Below are positions 36,291 through 49,639 of a stretch of 64,000 bases of DNA, in pieces; positions within the stretch are counted from its first letter, which is position 1; each line of letters begins with the position of its first letter. The notes below the pieces were generated by a model. That model was not told the DNA's origin and did not search any database. It saw only the letters and a program-made list of their open reading frames with translations. Origin of the DNA: Sordaria brevicollis. Lineage: Eukaryota > Ascomycota > Sordariomycetes > Sordariales > Sordariaceae. The translations under genes and the position numbers were made by a program. The stretch spans positions 2,232,001-2,296,000 of the forward strand of contig JAUTDP010000008.1 in the NCBI GenBank assembly GCA_033439795.1, written 5' to 3'.

Positions 36291-39200
36291 GGCTTTTGTC
36301 TGTGGTGATGAGCAAAAATTGTGTCGATGATGTGCTACGATGGAACAGCTTGCGGAAGCCAACCGGCGTGGCTGTTCCTGGCACCCGTCGTGATTCGGCC
36401 TTGAATCAGATAGAATGAACTCTAGCGCGTCGGTCGAGGATGGGATGACACTTGTGAACACGTGGTGTTGATATTGTTGGGACTGGAGCTCCTAATCGCG
36501 GCGGGCCTCGTGGCAGGCCGTTACCATCTGCTTCCGTGCGGCGCAGGGCAGAATCGCGGTCGTGGGTTGCGAGAGTGCAGCAAGTCAATGTGTCCCCCGA
36601 ACGAGATGACGATCACGACGAATATATAAAGGCGAAAATCGAAGACTTTGTTGTTGTTCGAGTTTCAGAGACTGTGGGATGATGGCGCAAGAAGCGATGT
36701 GTTTCGCGGACAGCAAATCGAGGTCGAGAGGCGGTAAGCGAAAATGAAAGCGGGCGGCCAATTGACGGTGCAGATACTGTTGAGCGAAGCGGGAAGAGCA
36801 AGCTGGAAGACCTGAGAGACGTGGGCGGGCAAAGAAGCGCAATCGGCGACGGGACGAGCGACAAAAAAAAGGGACGACGGATTATTCGGTAATCGACGGT
36901 CGATGTTGCGACGAGAGATATTTGAGGTAACGCGAGATGCAAGGGGCGCGCAGTTGCCGGCTACGGTGCTGCTGTCGATGGCTGATTGAAGACTGGGGGA
37001 GGTGGTGGGTGTCGGGTGGTTGAGATGGTTGGATTTTGGTGTTTCCAGCTTCTGGTGGGAGACGACGGGACGGCGGAGAGAGGCAAATGCTGTTTTGGGT
37101 GACTGGACGGGATCGAGTCTAGGGAATCAACTCGCACTTTGCTGGCCCCAGAGTCTGGAAGGTTGCGAATCCAATGGGTTTGGAGAAGATAGGCATGGAC
37201 CGTGACTGGCCTGCGTTGACGGTAGACAGGCAAGGACTGACTGGGCTCGGGTCTGGGATCACGTCCAATGATGAGTTGGGAACTTGGGAGAAGAGGGGAC
37301 GGACTCGAAAGTGGAAGGGAAGTGTGCCAAAATGGTGGGCTGGTGCGGGAGGTCGACGAAGCCCGATGAACTGCGCAATGAACCTGAAGCGAAAAAGAGG
37401 GGAGTTTCCAGGGGACGCGCTATCAGAGCAAGTGGAAAAATCCATTCCTATCATGACTGAGCTGGTTGTGCAGTGGATATTGTTTGTGGGTACCCCGTCA
37501 CTAACAGAACGTCACCAATGCAGCATGGTTGTCTGTTAGGTCGCTAGCCAATTATGCACACATCAACCAGCCAACTTACGTGGACCTTTCTTACATGGAG
37601 GCAGCAGCAATTCATCACATTACCTCTAGTTGCATCCTCTTGCCTTATCTTTTGCATTCATTTTTGCAGGTATCACCAGCCGGCAGGTCGTACTGCGCCC
37701 ATATTGCACGGCACTTTATCTCCCTCCTTTTTCTGCTCACAGCATTTTCCTCTCGAAGGAGATGACAAAATGAAGATGCAAAGTGGTTAGCCGGTGCAAC
37801 ACAAGAACTCTTGTCCCTGCTCGGACCAGATAGGCTTGGCTGGCTTGGCCTTGGAGCCATGTCAGACTCAGCGCAAGTTCGCAACCTACCTGGAAGCGAT
37901 TTGGATCCATCCGAACGTCTGTTTCTCCACCGAAAAGTGACAGGCCGGCGTTGAAAGTCTTCGGGGTCAACGACGGCAACTTTGATCAAACATTATAGCA
38001 TCATAGACTCGATAAGTTGGGCTTACAACCATGGCCTACGTGCCCTATCTTTCCAAAACTCTTCATACTTGGTCTTTCAAGATTTCATAGCTGTCGACGG
38101 AGAAGAGCCGAATGAAACCGTTGGAAAATCAGCTTCCCGTTGGCTGGAGCCACTTTTCTCTTATGGATATCTTTTGCAGATGTGGCCCGTGCTCTGCAGC
38201 TTACCTTTTTCTGTTTCTCCTCACCAAAGTCCACCAGAGAAGAGGTTCACCTCCAGTCATCTCTCACAGATCCAAAGAACTGAAAAATCGTCGTCTCCTT
38301 TCATGGTGGAGACAATATTGGCTGTTGGGCAGCGAGTCTGTCTGCGGTCTTTGCAACGGAAACATCTTGTCAGATTCTTTCTACACTGCCGCGCGGCGTG
38401 CCGGAAACTCTACTCCAGCTCGACTTGCCCTTGGTGCCCTCGCCAAGCTCTGCAAGAGAGTGAAAAGAGAAAGAGGAGGGTACAATAGATCTCACACCCA
38501 AATCTCGAGCTAACAAGATTCTCAAAATCCTTGAGTCACAGCGCCGATGGGGTTGATGCTGAGAGCTTCACCTGCGTCCAACTGTCAAAAACTGCAGCAG
38601 TACCTAACCACGCACGCCGCCGCACCAACGCTGATCCATCACATTTTCTCACCAGTTGTTGCCCTTCTCTCGCATCTTTCGGTGTTTTCCCACGCTGTCC
38701 CAAGACGCAGATAGCATAGATGACATGCAGTGGTTGACACAGGACAGAAAAAGGATGCCGTTATTCCCGTTTCCGTCTAACTCTCGATTATCTTGCATGT
38801 TGCGCAGTCTAGAACGCAGCGAGCCAACCGTTCCAGAATGTCCAGAACAACAGCAAAATTCAGAGAGCTGAGGTTGCAACACCAACACAAGAAAAAAAAT
38901 CCACAAGAGGGGAATGTCAGAAACGAGAATCTAGGGACCAAAATCCGATGCCGCTAGTCACCACCCCCTCCGCAACCCGGACACAAACCATATAAATGAC
39001 ACCACTCTGGCCTAGTGATCGGCTAAAACAATCCGGACCATATTTGCGGAGTCGGGAGTTAGACCGAGATGGCCCGGCTCATCGGAACCGGCCCGGTTGA
39101 TGAGTGGAGCGGGGCGCGGTTCATGTGCGGGTCCGGGTGCGGCCGATCGGAGGAGGACGGACGGGAGGGTGCGGGGTTTGTAAGACTTGTTCGGATGGCA

Positions 39201-39577
39201 GCCGCCACGGGGCCGGATTTGGGAGATAAGATATTCATCACACCCCGAGATCAAGGCTGAGAATATGGACAGGGTATTGGTGCACCAGAATTTTGCGTTA
39301 ATTTCTATAATTTCTTTCGTTCATTCTTCCTTTCTACCGTCCTGAATGTTTCGACCATCACCCGCTACGTTGCTGGCCATACAGGGTTTCGCCATCCACA
39401 CTATACTCCCAAACATGGCTTCCATCTCTTCACCATCCCAAACCCCTTTTCACTAACCCTAACGTCAGATCCACCCTCCGTCCCTTCAACTCCCTCGATC
39501 TGCCACTTTCTCCCTTAGCCTGACCTCGAGCTAAACGACACGTCAGTTCCCCCTCGAGACCTACTGATTCTGAAATC
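36291..39577. other. Intergenic, leader of the Mga2-like gene and unassigned DNA
   Basis: About 600-1000 bases to the right of 36290 are the likely promoter and 5' UTR of the Mga2-like gene. Beyond that, several frames of up to 168 codons occur on both strands without motif or splice support. The last ~300 bases are the 3' flank of the antiporter gene. Confidence 0.5.
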
Positions 39578-41626
39578 CTATTGCTTGACACCAGCGGTAG
39601 CAGTAGCAGCATTCTCGCCCACAAGCGTCGGCACGCTCCCGGCAACACCTCCGTCGCTGTTGTCGTCGTCATCCGGAAATCTTATCGACCGGCCCGGCGC
39701 TCTGCTATGAGACTTGGAAGCCACTGCCTCGCGAGCTGCCGGTGTAGTTGAGACACCTCTCCCCCGTTTTGCTTCTTCCAGAGTAGTATTGCTTGAGCTA
39801 GCAGAGGATGGAGATGGGTTTTTACCATTGACAATGGTCACGACACCTTGCTCCTGCATTTCTGGATCAGCGGCGTCGGTGTCAGAGTTGGTAGGTGGAT
39901 TGCGAATAATCGTTCCACCGATTTTGTAAACGGGTCGCGTCAACGGAATCCCTCCTTGTTGACTGCTATCACTGACTTCACCATTTCTTTCCGCATCGTC
40001 CATCACGTCCCGTGATCGCCGGTGCCGGATGCCAGTGATGAGGGTGTTTACCCTGCTACCAATGTTGAACGACGGCAACGGTCCACCGCTGGAGCGCCTG
40101 GAATCCGGAAGAACCACCGAACGAGTGGGTGTCGCGGTGCCGCTCTTCAGACCCTTGGACAGCGTACGGGGCAGATGGAAGCCGAGCTTGCCCACGGGAA
40201 TGCTAAGGCCGTGAACGACGATGCTGCAGACGGCGATGAACCAGACCACCACCTGCACCGTCTCCGCCAAGTCTCGGACGTCCTCACGCGGTTCGCCTCC
40301 GTCGGTGCCTTCCATCATGTTTCTCAGAAACTCGAGCGTGATGTACAGGTAAAAGATGGCTGAGACGCCCACGGGCCCGAAAAAGCCCACGAATATAGCC
40401 TGCTTCGTGCCCTCGATCTGGGGGATCATCTTCCGGCCCCAGGGTATCTTGTGCGCGATAAACACCCACGGCAAGCGCCTTACCAGAAGAACCAGAATTC
40501 CGAGCACGATGAGCCGGTAGATCTGCATGCCCGCGTGGTTGTGCAGGAAGCTGTCCCAGGGACACACGGCCCCGTACCACATGAAGATGGTGACGTTGAG
40601 CAGCATGTCGATGGTCGGCTGCAGCGAGTCGTCGAGCGTCTCAAGCCGGAACCAGTCGTCCCAGGTGAACACGTTGCCGGCGATGAAGCACGCGAGCACG
40701 TCGTCGCTGCCAATCATGCCGCACGTGCCGGTGATGAAGAGCGCCAGCGAGATGGCGAAGACGAGGAAGCTCTCGCGGTCGACAAACTTGCGCTCCTCGG
40801 CCCAGTGCAGCAGTTCCTTGGCGAGCCAGCCGACCGCGGCGCCGTAGACGATGGACAGGATGATGATGTAAACCCAGGTCTCGTAGAACCAGAGCGCCAT
40901 GGCCCTGCCGGCGCCGGCGCCGTCGCCGGGGTAGTCGTGCCCCATGTACTTGATCAGGTACAGGGCGAAGAAGAGGAAGGGGTAGCCGAGTCCGTCGTTG
41001 GCGCCGGACTCAGCGACGATGATCCGCTGCAGCTCCTTGGGGACGTTGTGATCGGCGAACCGGCCCTTGACGATCACGTTGGAGAGGACGGGGTCCGTAG
41101 GCGTCACGCAGGAGCCGACAACCAGCGCTTTCAAGAACCCTATGCCGTCGGGGCCGAAGCTGGGCACGAGAGCCCAGACGAGCAAGCTGGTTGCTATCCA
41201 CATCATTGCCATGATAGGGCCGAGCAACGCAGATAATGGGCGCCATTGTTGGCGCAAGTATCGGCTGGGAAGTTGGACGCCAGCAAGGACAAGCTGCACC
41301 CCTAGGACGAGCCGGGAGAATGCGAGAGTGATTTCCTGCAAGGTGAGAGGGTCACCGCCGGCGTAGACGAGAGGGCGAATGAAGTTGGCAGCATGCGGGG
41401 AGAATGCAACGCCTACCAATAGGGAGATGACTATGTACAGTTCCGAGTCAGCATGTTAGTGAAAACGTGGTCGTGCGCGGTTGAAAATTCGGCGGAATCG
41501 AAACTTACAAGCTTCAGACATGTAGTAGCTCTCCTTGCAGAGGTATGAGACCAGCCCAAAGAGCGAGATCCATCCTCCCAGGACGCTTAATACGATGTTG
41601 AAGTTGGTGATGGCCAAGGTTGGCAT
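39578..41626 (-). CDS. Fungal plasma-membrane Na+/H+ antiporter (CPA1, Nha1/Sod2 type)
   Basis: Two exons: 41509-41626 and 39578-41430, with a 78-bp intron (GTAAGT..TAG), giving 656 residues. Exon 1 supplies the first helix (start MPTLAITNFN). The exchanger domain holds about twelve helices over residues ~10-450. It includes the family's ion-site block CVTPTDPVLSNVIVKG followed by VAESGANDGLGYPF (the conserved N-D pair of CPA1 antiporters). A hydrophilic tail of about 200 residues with Ser/Thr-rich and acidic stretches follows, as in fungal Nha1/Sod2, where it tunes activity and salt response. The protein exchanges cytosolic Na+ (and often K+) for protons and gives salt tolerance and pH control. 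Length is within the range of filamentous fungal homologues. Confidence 0.92.
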
Positions 41627-43264
41627 CTTGAAATTCGGGGGTCTTCCAAGACCTATGCTAAGACTTCCAAGACTTTTGACTCCTAGCCAAGCCCAAAGCC
41701 AAGCACGATGATCGCAAATCCCGAAAGCTTGTTTCAAGATTTATATGGAGTCCTTGAGTGGTTCGATATCTACAACGACGTGTAGAATTTGTTTGTTTAA
41801 GTCAATGTCAACCGGGCTGGATATCTGCACGGCAATGTAAGGCAGGTGTTATTGAGCCATCGAGAAGAAGACTTGTTCGATGAGGAAGGCAGTATCGACA
41901 GAGTTGATCATGGGAATGAGCTTTGTTTGCCAGCTTGTGGACGAAAAGTCACACCGGGAAACCGACTATCCAGCTCTTGAGATGGACGTGTTCTCGGCTT
42001 CTTTGCAGTGCAAAGATTGGCGGTGTCGTCGGCGGTGAGGTCCGTGATACGGATGAAGGGACTTTTCAAGAGAATGCGCTCAAAATAAGCAAGAAGTTGA
42101 GATAATGAAGAGTGTCCTCAGTAAAACCAGCAGGTGATATGCTGTTGGCTTCCGTCGCAGACAATTGCCTCCCTGTCACTTGTGTGCGACCTTTTCTATG
42201 ATGAGAGGAAGAAATGGAGAGGAATTTGTAGTTGGAGAAGCACAAAATATTAGAGATAGCAGGATCCGGTGAGACCCGTGAGGCTACTTAGGCCTTGATT
42301 GTAGCGACACCGAGTCGCTAGTGCTAACCCCGGAGCGGGACGGCCCTGCTTGTTTCCCACTGCACAGAAGTCATGTACCGTCGGCAAAACCTGCAAGTGG
42401 AAGCCAGTGAGTTCGTCCCAAATCTGATACGGCCGTCAACCAGTTGGGATGATCGGCAGAGCCTCGCCTTGCAGTCAGCACGAAGCACCGGGAAGCGTGG
42501 GTATAGAGTATGCCCGAGAAAAGACGATGAGGTAGAAATGAGGTCACAATACAGGTTCCCTAAGTTTTTCGAAGTTGTTGGCTGTCTACATGTTCTGATG
42601 ACGCTTCGGCCCAATCGCAACATCGACATGAGTGGACCGCATGGTCTAAAGAAAATGTACCCCAAGTCAAGACCAGGGGAATGTGGAGACATCGGCTATA
42701 AGAACAGATACGCCTCCAAACTCCAACCAGATACCATCTTGGTCTTCAAAGAAGCAATCAAGGACAAGAAACACATCAGTTCAACAAAATACGAGAGAGA
42801 ATAAGAGTTTATTCTCCCTCATTGACAGTGATGACTCCGAGCTAAGTCTTTCAATCGTACAAGGCGAAACCATCCATGCAATATTACAGGAGCAAATAAT
42901 CTGTCCCTCATTAGACCAGAATGGCCAGTCCGATAACGACAATGATCTTGAACAACGCAGGCTTGCGGGCTCTCGCTACCATGCAACTTGATGCTTAACT
43001 TGACAGGACACGAGGTAATGAAACCTTTGATAAACGCCGTAACCTTTGCCCCCCCCCATTTTGCGACCCTTTTCTTTGCTCAAAAATGCCTGTTCAATAA
43101 TGCCAAATCCGACAGAGACGACAGGGAGGACTACCTAATTCCTCTGCCTTCTGTTCCCGCAAACCCCAAAACATGTGAATACCAAAGCTTACCCCACGAG
43201 AGATTATAACAGTTCCCTATAATACGACATGCGACATACTCCACGTCCTTCTTTCACTGCACCA
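41627..43264. other. Intergenic, no gene recognised
   Basis: The left part is the promoter and leader of the antiporter gene. A + frame of 143 codons (42373-42804) has no recognisable motif. A run of nine C lies near 43051. Confidence 0.5.
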
Positions 43265-44588
43265 TCAGGCATGAATCATCTGGTCGACCGGCAGCGGCTT
43301 CAGGCAACCGTTCGACTCCCACTCCCAAGCCACCAAGCTCCAGTTGAGTTCCCGGCGCCAGAATAGGCCAAGTCCACGACCTCCATCCGCCCCATTAAGC
43401 GATGGGTGATCGCTGCCACGGTTCTCAGCGCAGAGCCCGCCCGTCAACGGCATACGATGACGAAAGACGACCTTGCCCATACGCGAGTGAAGGATGGCCA
43501 TGGAGCACATCACGCAAGGCTCATGCGTAAGGTACATTTCAAGCCCGTGGCAGAGGTACCCATCAGGAGACGGATGATCGATCTCAAAGACCTTTTGCTC
43601 GTCGTCCAGAAGAGGCTTGTCCTGGAAGGCTTCAAACTCGAGAATAGGGGTTTGGAACGTGTCGGTCCTCTTGTTCTCGGCACGCACTAGCTTCTGAGCA
43701 ACCATGCTGATGGCACGAAGCACAGAGTGCGCCATAGGGTTTCCAGTGCATCCCGTCTTTCCCTGGCAACGCCAACGAGCGTCAGCGGCAAGGGCCACAA
43801 GGGTGACCTTGTTGCCTTCCTCGCGCTGGACAATGCAAGCTCCCATGGGTTCTCCGTGACCAGCGGCCTGGCTCTGTTCGGCCACTTGGTGGGCGAGTGT
43901 CATCCATATCGCAGCATCGTCTGTGATCTCTTCTGTGCTTCGGGATACCATGGCGGGATGCGGTCCAAGAGGGTTATTCTTGCGGTATAGGGTAGGCCAG
44001 AAATGTTGGGACCACATGGCGGCTTGAATTTGCGAGGTTGGGGCGACCATGGGAACAGGAACGCTGCGGATGAAGATGTCTTCTTCCAGGCCCTCGACCG
44101 TCTTGAGAGCCTGGACCAGCTCGTCACGCGACAGCTGGGATTCGGGACCGAGGATAATGTAGATCCAGTTCGACTTGCCCGTGTGGATCTGTCGGCTTTG
44201 GGGTGTCTCGTTCATGAATTGGGTTTTGAGATGGGCGGGTAGGTCGCCTGGCTTGGCGCATCTGCGTAGATGTGGAACGCCCTTAACGATTTCCTCAGGT
44301 AGCATGTCGCGCAAGAGGCTTGCAATAGACGTCAGCCTGTGGGACCCGGCGAGGTATCGGGGGCTTGGGAGGCTGCAGCAAGGAGCATACATACCTGATA
44401 GTAGGGTTCGCCGATTTGACGGGAGTTCGGGTAATCAGTACCCGGCCCGTAACGTGGTCATCTCTCAGTTCGAGAGTTGTCTTGAGGGGTATCAGGACGC
44501 CATGGTCGACTTCCTCGCGTACGAGGCTCTGGACAATGGGATCCTGTGCAGCAAGGACTGCTGCCATAGACTTGTCCTCGTGTGGCAT
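43265..44588 (-). CDS. TAD3: tRNA-specific adenosine deaminase subunit TAD3 (ADAT3)
   Basis: Two exons: 44395-44588 and 43265-44336, with a 58-bp intron (GTATGT..CACAG), giving 421 residues. The C-terminal cytidine-deaminase fold has the zinc-binding block EPCVMC (Cys at about 339 and 342). The first motif is AHSVLRAI (H at about 268), where the catalytic H-A-E glutamate of active deaminases is replaced by Val. That substitution marks TAD3, the inactive partner that pairs with TAD2 to turn A34 into inosine in tRNA anticodons (family knowledge). The end has the typical GLFWRRELNWSLVAWEW. Another acceptor 19 bases further in would also keep frame but give a shorter N-terminal helix. The start ATG at 44588 is the first in frame. 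Confidence 0.92.
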
Positions 44589-45279
44589 CTTGGCGAGACT
44601 ATGTAGAGCTCTTTGACCAAAAAAATGCGTATGTGGGTAATTCGACCGGCTAGGTAACAGGGAGCGTACAAGAGTTCGGAGTCGTTTTCGTGAACAGCCG
44701 GACCGGAGATGTGATAGGGATCGTTCGAAGTCTGATTGTAGAAGTACTTGTGTGGTGGCCGCCGGGTCGCAAGAGAGGAGAGCCTGGTTGTTGGAATTGC
44801 TAGGCCGAAGAGAGTGTCGAACAAAACTGGCAGGGTATTGGTAGAGACCTGAAAAGTGCTTGATGAATCAGGTTTGAAATGAGCGAGACTGGACGGATTG
44901 ACAGAGAAGGAAGGGAACCATGGTGGTGGTGGTGGTGGTGAGAGTGAGAGTGGCTAGAATGTACCTGTCCAGCAAGACCAAATGAGGGTTTGGAGACGGG
45001 AAAGAACAGCAGACAATGCCTGGCCGTTGTCATCCAAGTGGGAAGCCGAGCAAGGGAAGGGAACCTAAGCAAGCAAACTGCCACCAGTGCAATGTTGTCA
45101 AGCACTGAGATGCACTTTCACAGCTTGCCGTCGCTTGTTGCCCGTTTGCGCGCGTGTTGCCCGTGATCGGGTAGGTCGTGTCGCCGTCTGGGTCGGGACC
45201 GGACTGGGCTCATCCATCGATTGACAAAAAAATAATGCCCCACTTCAAAGCGGGCAGCGGACAGCCCACCGCAGTCGAG

Positions 45280-45296
45280 CCGGATAAATCGACTGT
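45280..45296 (+). repeat. Inverted repeat, left arm
   Basis: CCGGATAAATCGACTGT, with a second direct copy of GGATAAATCGACTGTGT at 45304-45320. Its inverted partner is at 45610-45626; weaker similarity continues outside the 17 bases. Confidence 0.8.
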
Positions 45297-45341
45297 GTGC
45301 TTTGGATAAATCGACTGTGTCGCTCTCACGGGCGGCCCCAA

Positions 45342-45385
45342 GGTTAGTGTTAGGGTTAGCGGTTAGGGTTAGTGGTTAGGGTTAG
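45342..45385 (+). repeat. Interstitial telomere-like (TTAGGG) repeats
   Basis: Degenerate repeats of GGTTAG and TTAGGG with TTAGTG and TTAGCGG variants run for 44 bases. TTAGGG is the usual telomere repeat of filamentous ascomycetes. It sits inside the inverted repeat. Confidence 0.8.
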
Positions 45386-45609
45386 TTCCGGGGGTGCAGG
45401 GGGCCGGTGAGAGGCCCCCGCGTGTGAATGAGAGTTGAGCGCTTCGAAAAAGATCGGTTTGGGGCCTCGTTGTCGTCGTTGAAAATGATGCTCTTCGTAA
45501 GGACTTGGTGATGGTTGCGCCCGCGAGATACTGATGCCAAGATATCCTAAGCTTTTTGGTCTTGGCTGGCGATTTGTATGGGCCCCACACAGTCGTTTTG
45601 GAATCGAAT

Positions 45610-45626
45610 ACAGTCGATTTATCCGG
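45610..45626 (-). repeat. Inverted repeat, right arm
   Basis: ACAGTCGATTTATCCGG, the exact reverse complement of 45280-45296. Confidence 0.8.
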
Positions 45627-48600
45627 GTTTACCGCAGTCCCGTCCGCAGCGACTCCCCGAACACTGCATTTGGAGTCAGGTCAGGGCCACCCCGCGTCAC
45701 AGAAGGGCCGGTGCCCGCAAACATTGATCATCGATTGACTTTCGTCCGCATTTCCACCTGCAACACTGGCGCAGACCGGGACCGGGGTTCCCGCCAGGAC
45801 AACGGCAGCCAGCAATTGCTTTTTCGGCAGGCACCGAGAGGGCAATGGCTCATTGCTGCCTGCTATTGGTCAGAAATATCTTCCATGTGATGTGGAAGTC
45901 CCACTATTTTGCGCTCGTCAGTCTGCACACTGCGGGGTCCCTTCATGGAGGCATATCAATCAGCAGCAACATTGGATGCTTGTGAGTACCAACAGAGCCG
46001 CCAGACGTTATGTAGAGGCAAGTATTTCGCCATGGAATGAGAGCCGTTCGTTGCGATTTATGCAGAGTGTGCAGACCAAACCTCAAGCAGAAAGCACTTA
46101 GATACCGGGTCGAAAGGCAACAAATGAAGAGTCGAGCACACAGCCCGTGCGAATCTGATAGGATTGGGATGGTTACCTCACAGCGAGCTTTAAGAACGGG
46201 AGAGCCTCTCTGGTTGCTGCTTACATTGACCAGATGATTAAGACAGGATGGGGATGTAAGGAACACAGGGAACAGCTTGCTTTCTCGCTGTGACCGTCTC
46301 TTTGATACGTGGTAGCTGTTACCATAATCTATTATCAGAGAGGTCCTGACTACCTTAGAGGTAACAACTGGATTCATTTCTCTCCTCTCAAATGTTTACC
46401 AAAGATCAAGGACCTACAGTGTACCTCTAAACCTAGCACACCTCAACTTACTCTGATCGATCCTTACTTCTCAGTTATCCATCCGCTACCTAGTACACCC
46501 CCTCGCCCATTCGTGGCTTCAACTCTCAACCTGAAGATCTCAAACGGACATCTTCATACCTCTACTGGCATAAGAGGAAGCCATCTTGGCGAGTCAAATA
46601 ACCACCATCCTTTTGGCAACTCCGGGCGCTGCCAAGCTGCCTTAATCTAAGACCTTGACTCCGGCAATTGCAGAAGCGGGTGCCGCCACATCGTCCTTCC
46701 CGTCGATCATTCTCGAGCACAGCGAATACCCAAGATGAACCAATATGAATCCAAGCTAGCCAAGCTTCTTAGAGGTACCCTGTGCGGATGTGTGAGATGT
46801 GGTAGCATCACCATCCTCATCATGACCGGCACCAGACCTTGTGGCGCCCTGTCATCCAATGTTTACACTGAACACTCCGCTGTCGTGCAGCACGATGGCG
46901 CTGGCCTGTGGGGGTCCATCCGTGCCATCTTACTTGGATGCCATCGACCATGGCCGCCTGACATTCTGACCCGCAACAAGTCGCAATACACCAGTCTCGT
47001 CCATCTCGGACCTCCAATCCTTCTCCCTGATCCTCACTTTCCCTCAAACTGGCTGTCTATGGTAAAGCCCAAGGGAGATGACAGGCCAGGCAGCAGGGAC
47101 ACGACATCGGCAACAGCGGACAAACTGCAAAGTAAAATCCACCTGCAAGATGGCATGGAGATTGAGGTAGAATTTCCCGGCCACTCAATCATCATCTGGG
47201 ACGGGTTCTATTTCCCCTTTAGCACGATTCCCATGATGGACAGCATGGGGATTTGTTCCCTCTGCATCATCTTAGCCATGGACTGCGTTATTTGTACAAC
47301 GGCACTTTTATCCCTTCTCCGCGTCATATCAGCCTCTGTACAGATCTCTTGACGCTCGCACGTACATACTTCTACCTAGTGGCACGCACGCACATTCTCT
47401 GCACGGACTCTGCAGATGGGAACTCCGAAGACGGACCAAGTCTTTTCCACACGGTTTTTCACATATTCAGCACAAGTACGATCCTCCTGGCGATCTCGAC
47501 GAGACATCGGACGAAGATGGGGAGCATCACTGCTGAGCCGCCAAATCTCCCAGTTTGTGGCACCGCCCAGCCGGATCCCATCATCATCGAATCGAGTTGC
47601 TGACCTTTGAGGTCTCAAACAAGGGCCGGAGCGCCAAACATTTGGAGAACCACGGAGTTACTCACCGACGAAAAGAAACCAGCATGACAAATATCGTAAA
47701 GAATCTCTAGTTCTACCTGTCCTTTGCTTGGCCGTGGCCAAAATTTCGGATGACATCCATCACGGCCAAAGGCTGCGTCTCCCCGTGGTCCCAAAACTTT
47801 GGACAAAGCGTGGTGATATTCCGAAAAGGAATGAAGCCACCACCCACGGTCAGAAAGCGGCCAGGACCAATCCGCACCCTTTTATATTCGTGTTCATATC
47901 CGTCCTAACCTCCATCTGAGTTCCAACAAGGCGTCTGGCAATGACTGCGTCCCTTTCATGGACCTCTGTAGTAAAGCTCCTGTTTGCAGGGCTTCTTGGC
48001 CAATAACACCTCGATATTGGCGGTGGTGGATGGCGCCTCTTTACAACGACAGCCTTTGTTCTTTGCACACAAGTGTCACCCATGGGCCTTGATGTCCGAT
48101 AGTCGACTCAGAGATGGCCGGGTCCATGGCATGCTGATAAAGACCGGCCAGAGAAGGGCATCGGCTGTCTCTGGCCAAGGGATAAAAGACGCCCCTTGCA
48201 CCCCCCGTGTCGCCGTCTTGGCAAAATCTCCAAGGTGTATCAGTTTCAGAACACCAAATTCCGAGATCAGCATCATCATCATTACCCAGAACCTCTCCGA
48301 GTACAGTCAGTCTGGCAAACACACACAAGGTAGCCAAGCAGCCAAGCCTTTGACAGTGTCGCAGACAAGACCGCAGTCATACTCGACCTGATTGCGGTTC
48401 CGTGTCAAAAGCAGTCAGCCTTGGTTCGATCCGAGCTGGATCGACTTATACAGCCGACTCTCTAACCGTCATCTGTCCGTTGCGTGGAACGGCGTTAATT
48501 TCAAGGTGAGCTTGGCGTTGCGCAGCCCCCCGGCAGAGCTGTTGCTGTTGCGCTGGCGAGGACGAGCAGCAGTCGTCATTGGGTACAGTGTGGCGGTTCA

Positions 48601-49639
48601 TGGTTGTGGTGAGATGATTCAACAGACACAAGTTCAGGTTTTTTCTTCCTTTGATGAGATGGGACGGAGGGTCACCCCATTGCTAGCGCATTCCTGACAC
48701 TGACAGCACCCGCGCGCGAGGGCCGCCAGCCGCACCAAGAAAAGGCCCTCCGGCCCTAACAGGAAGTGCATCCCACGCACGACGTCCACCTGCAGCACCG
48801 CAGACGTCGACACCCCTCCAAGTCCCTCCTGCCGGCTCCAGGGTCTCCGTCTAAAATAGTGGAGCCCTTGACGACTTCATCCACCTTTTGAAAGATATTT
48901 CTCCACGCGGGAGCAGGTCTGGTCCCCTCTGTCCATGCTCCAAACTCAAAAAATTGTAGTATGCACATTGAAAGGACCGCATTTATCATCATCCAGTCGC
49001 GCCTGGCCGTTCATCGGGCTTTTTATGTCCGACATTTTTAGTGGCAACTTTGGCCTCTTATAAACGTTTTTGTATCTGCCGACCGGTGCTCAGATTTTCT
49101 GAGCTTCTCCTTCTCCAAACTTCGAGGTCCCTCCAATCAAGGACACCACCACAAGAAAATATCACTTATTACAACAACCACAGTTCAGCACAACAAATAC
49201 TCGTCGCCGCCGCTCGGCCTTTTGACTTTGAGATCTGCTGAGTGTACTGAGGAAAGAGATTTCTCGCTCATTGACCCAGATCTACGTCGATACCCAGGTC
49301 CAGCCACCCCGGCCTTTCAGACGCTCTATCCAAGACCCAAGTTGATTGGCCTGGAATAATAAAAAGACGGTTGCGCCCCCAACATCGACTCCATCCAACA
49401 AGTGCCTGCTCCAGCTCCAGTCATCGACCCCAGCCAGCAACCCCAAAAGGTTGGATTGAACCACACCCAAACACCCTACCAAGCGTTCCTTCGCCCTGTA
49501 GTGGCACGCCCACACGTCCTCGCACACTCCAACGCAGCCAGTTCGACCCTCTTGGTCGCAACAGCCCAAGCCAAATACGTCAATCCGCAGCTCACCACCC
49601 AGGCCACTTCACCACCGTCTCCAAAAAAGATCCATCTGG

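Larger units (their letters stand above)
44589..49639. other. Long intergenic region with a telomere-like block
   Basis: Five kilobases without a gene I can support. It includes the TAD3 promoter, a (CCA/TGG)n run at about 44919-44940, the inverted-repeat and TTAGGG-like block (45280-45626), and ~600 bases of C/T-rich leader before the kinase gene (from about 49040). A + frame of 205 codons at 46735-47352 has no recognisable domain. Confidence 0.5.

Noticed and set aside
40451..41236. 261-codon plus-strand frame
   Set aside because: It lies antisense to the Na+/H+ antiporter and is low-complexity Asp/Glu/His/Val-rich, as expected from the complement of membrane-helix codons.
46735..47352. 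205-codon plus-strand frame with a hydrophobic end
   Set aside because: No known motif, no codon-use evidence, and no supporting splice signals. It could be a small real gene but cannot be supported.
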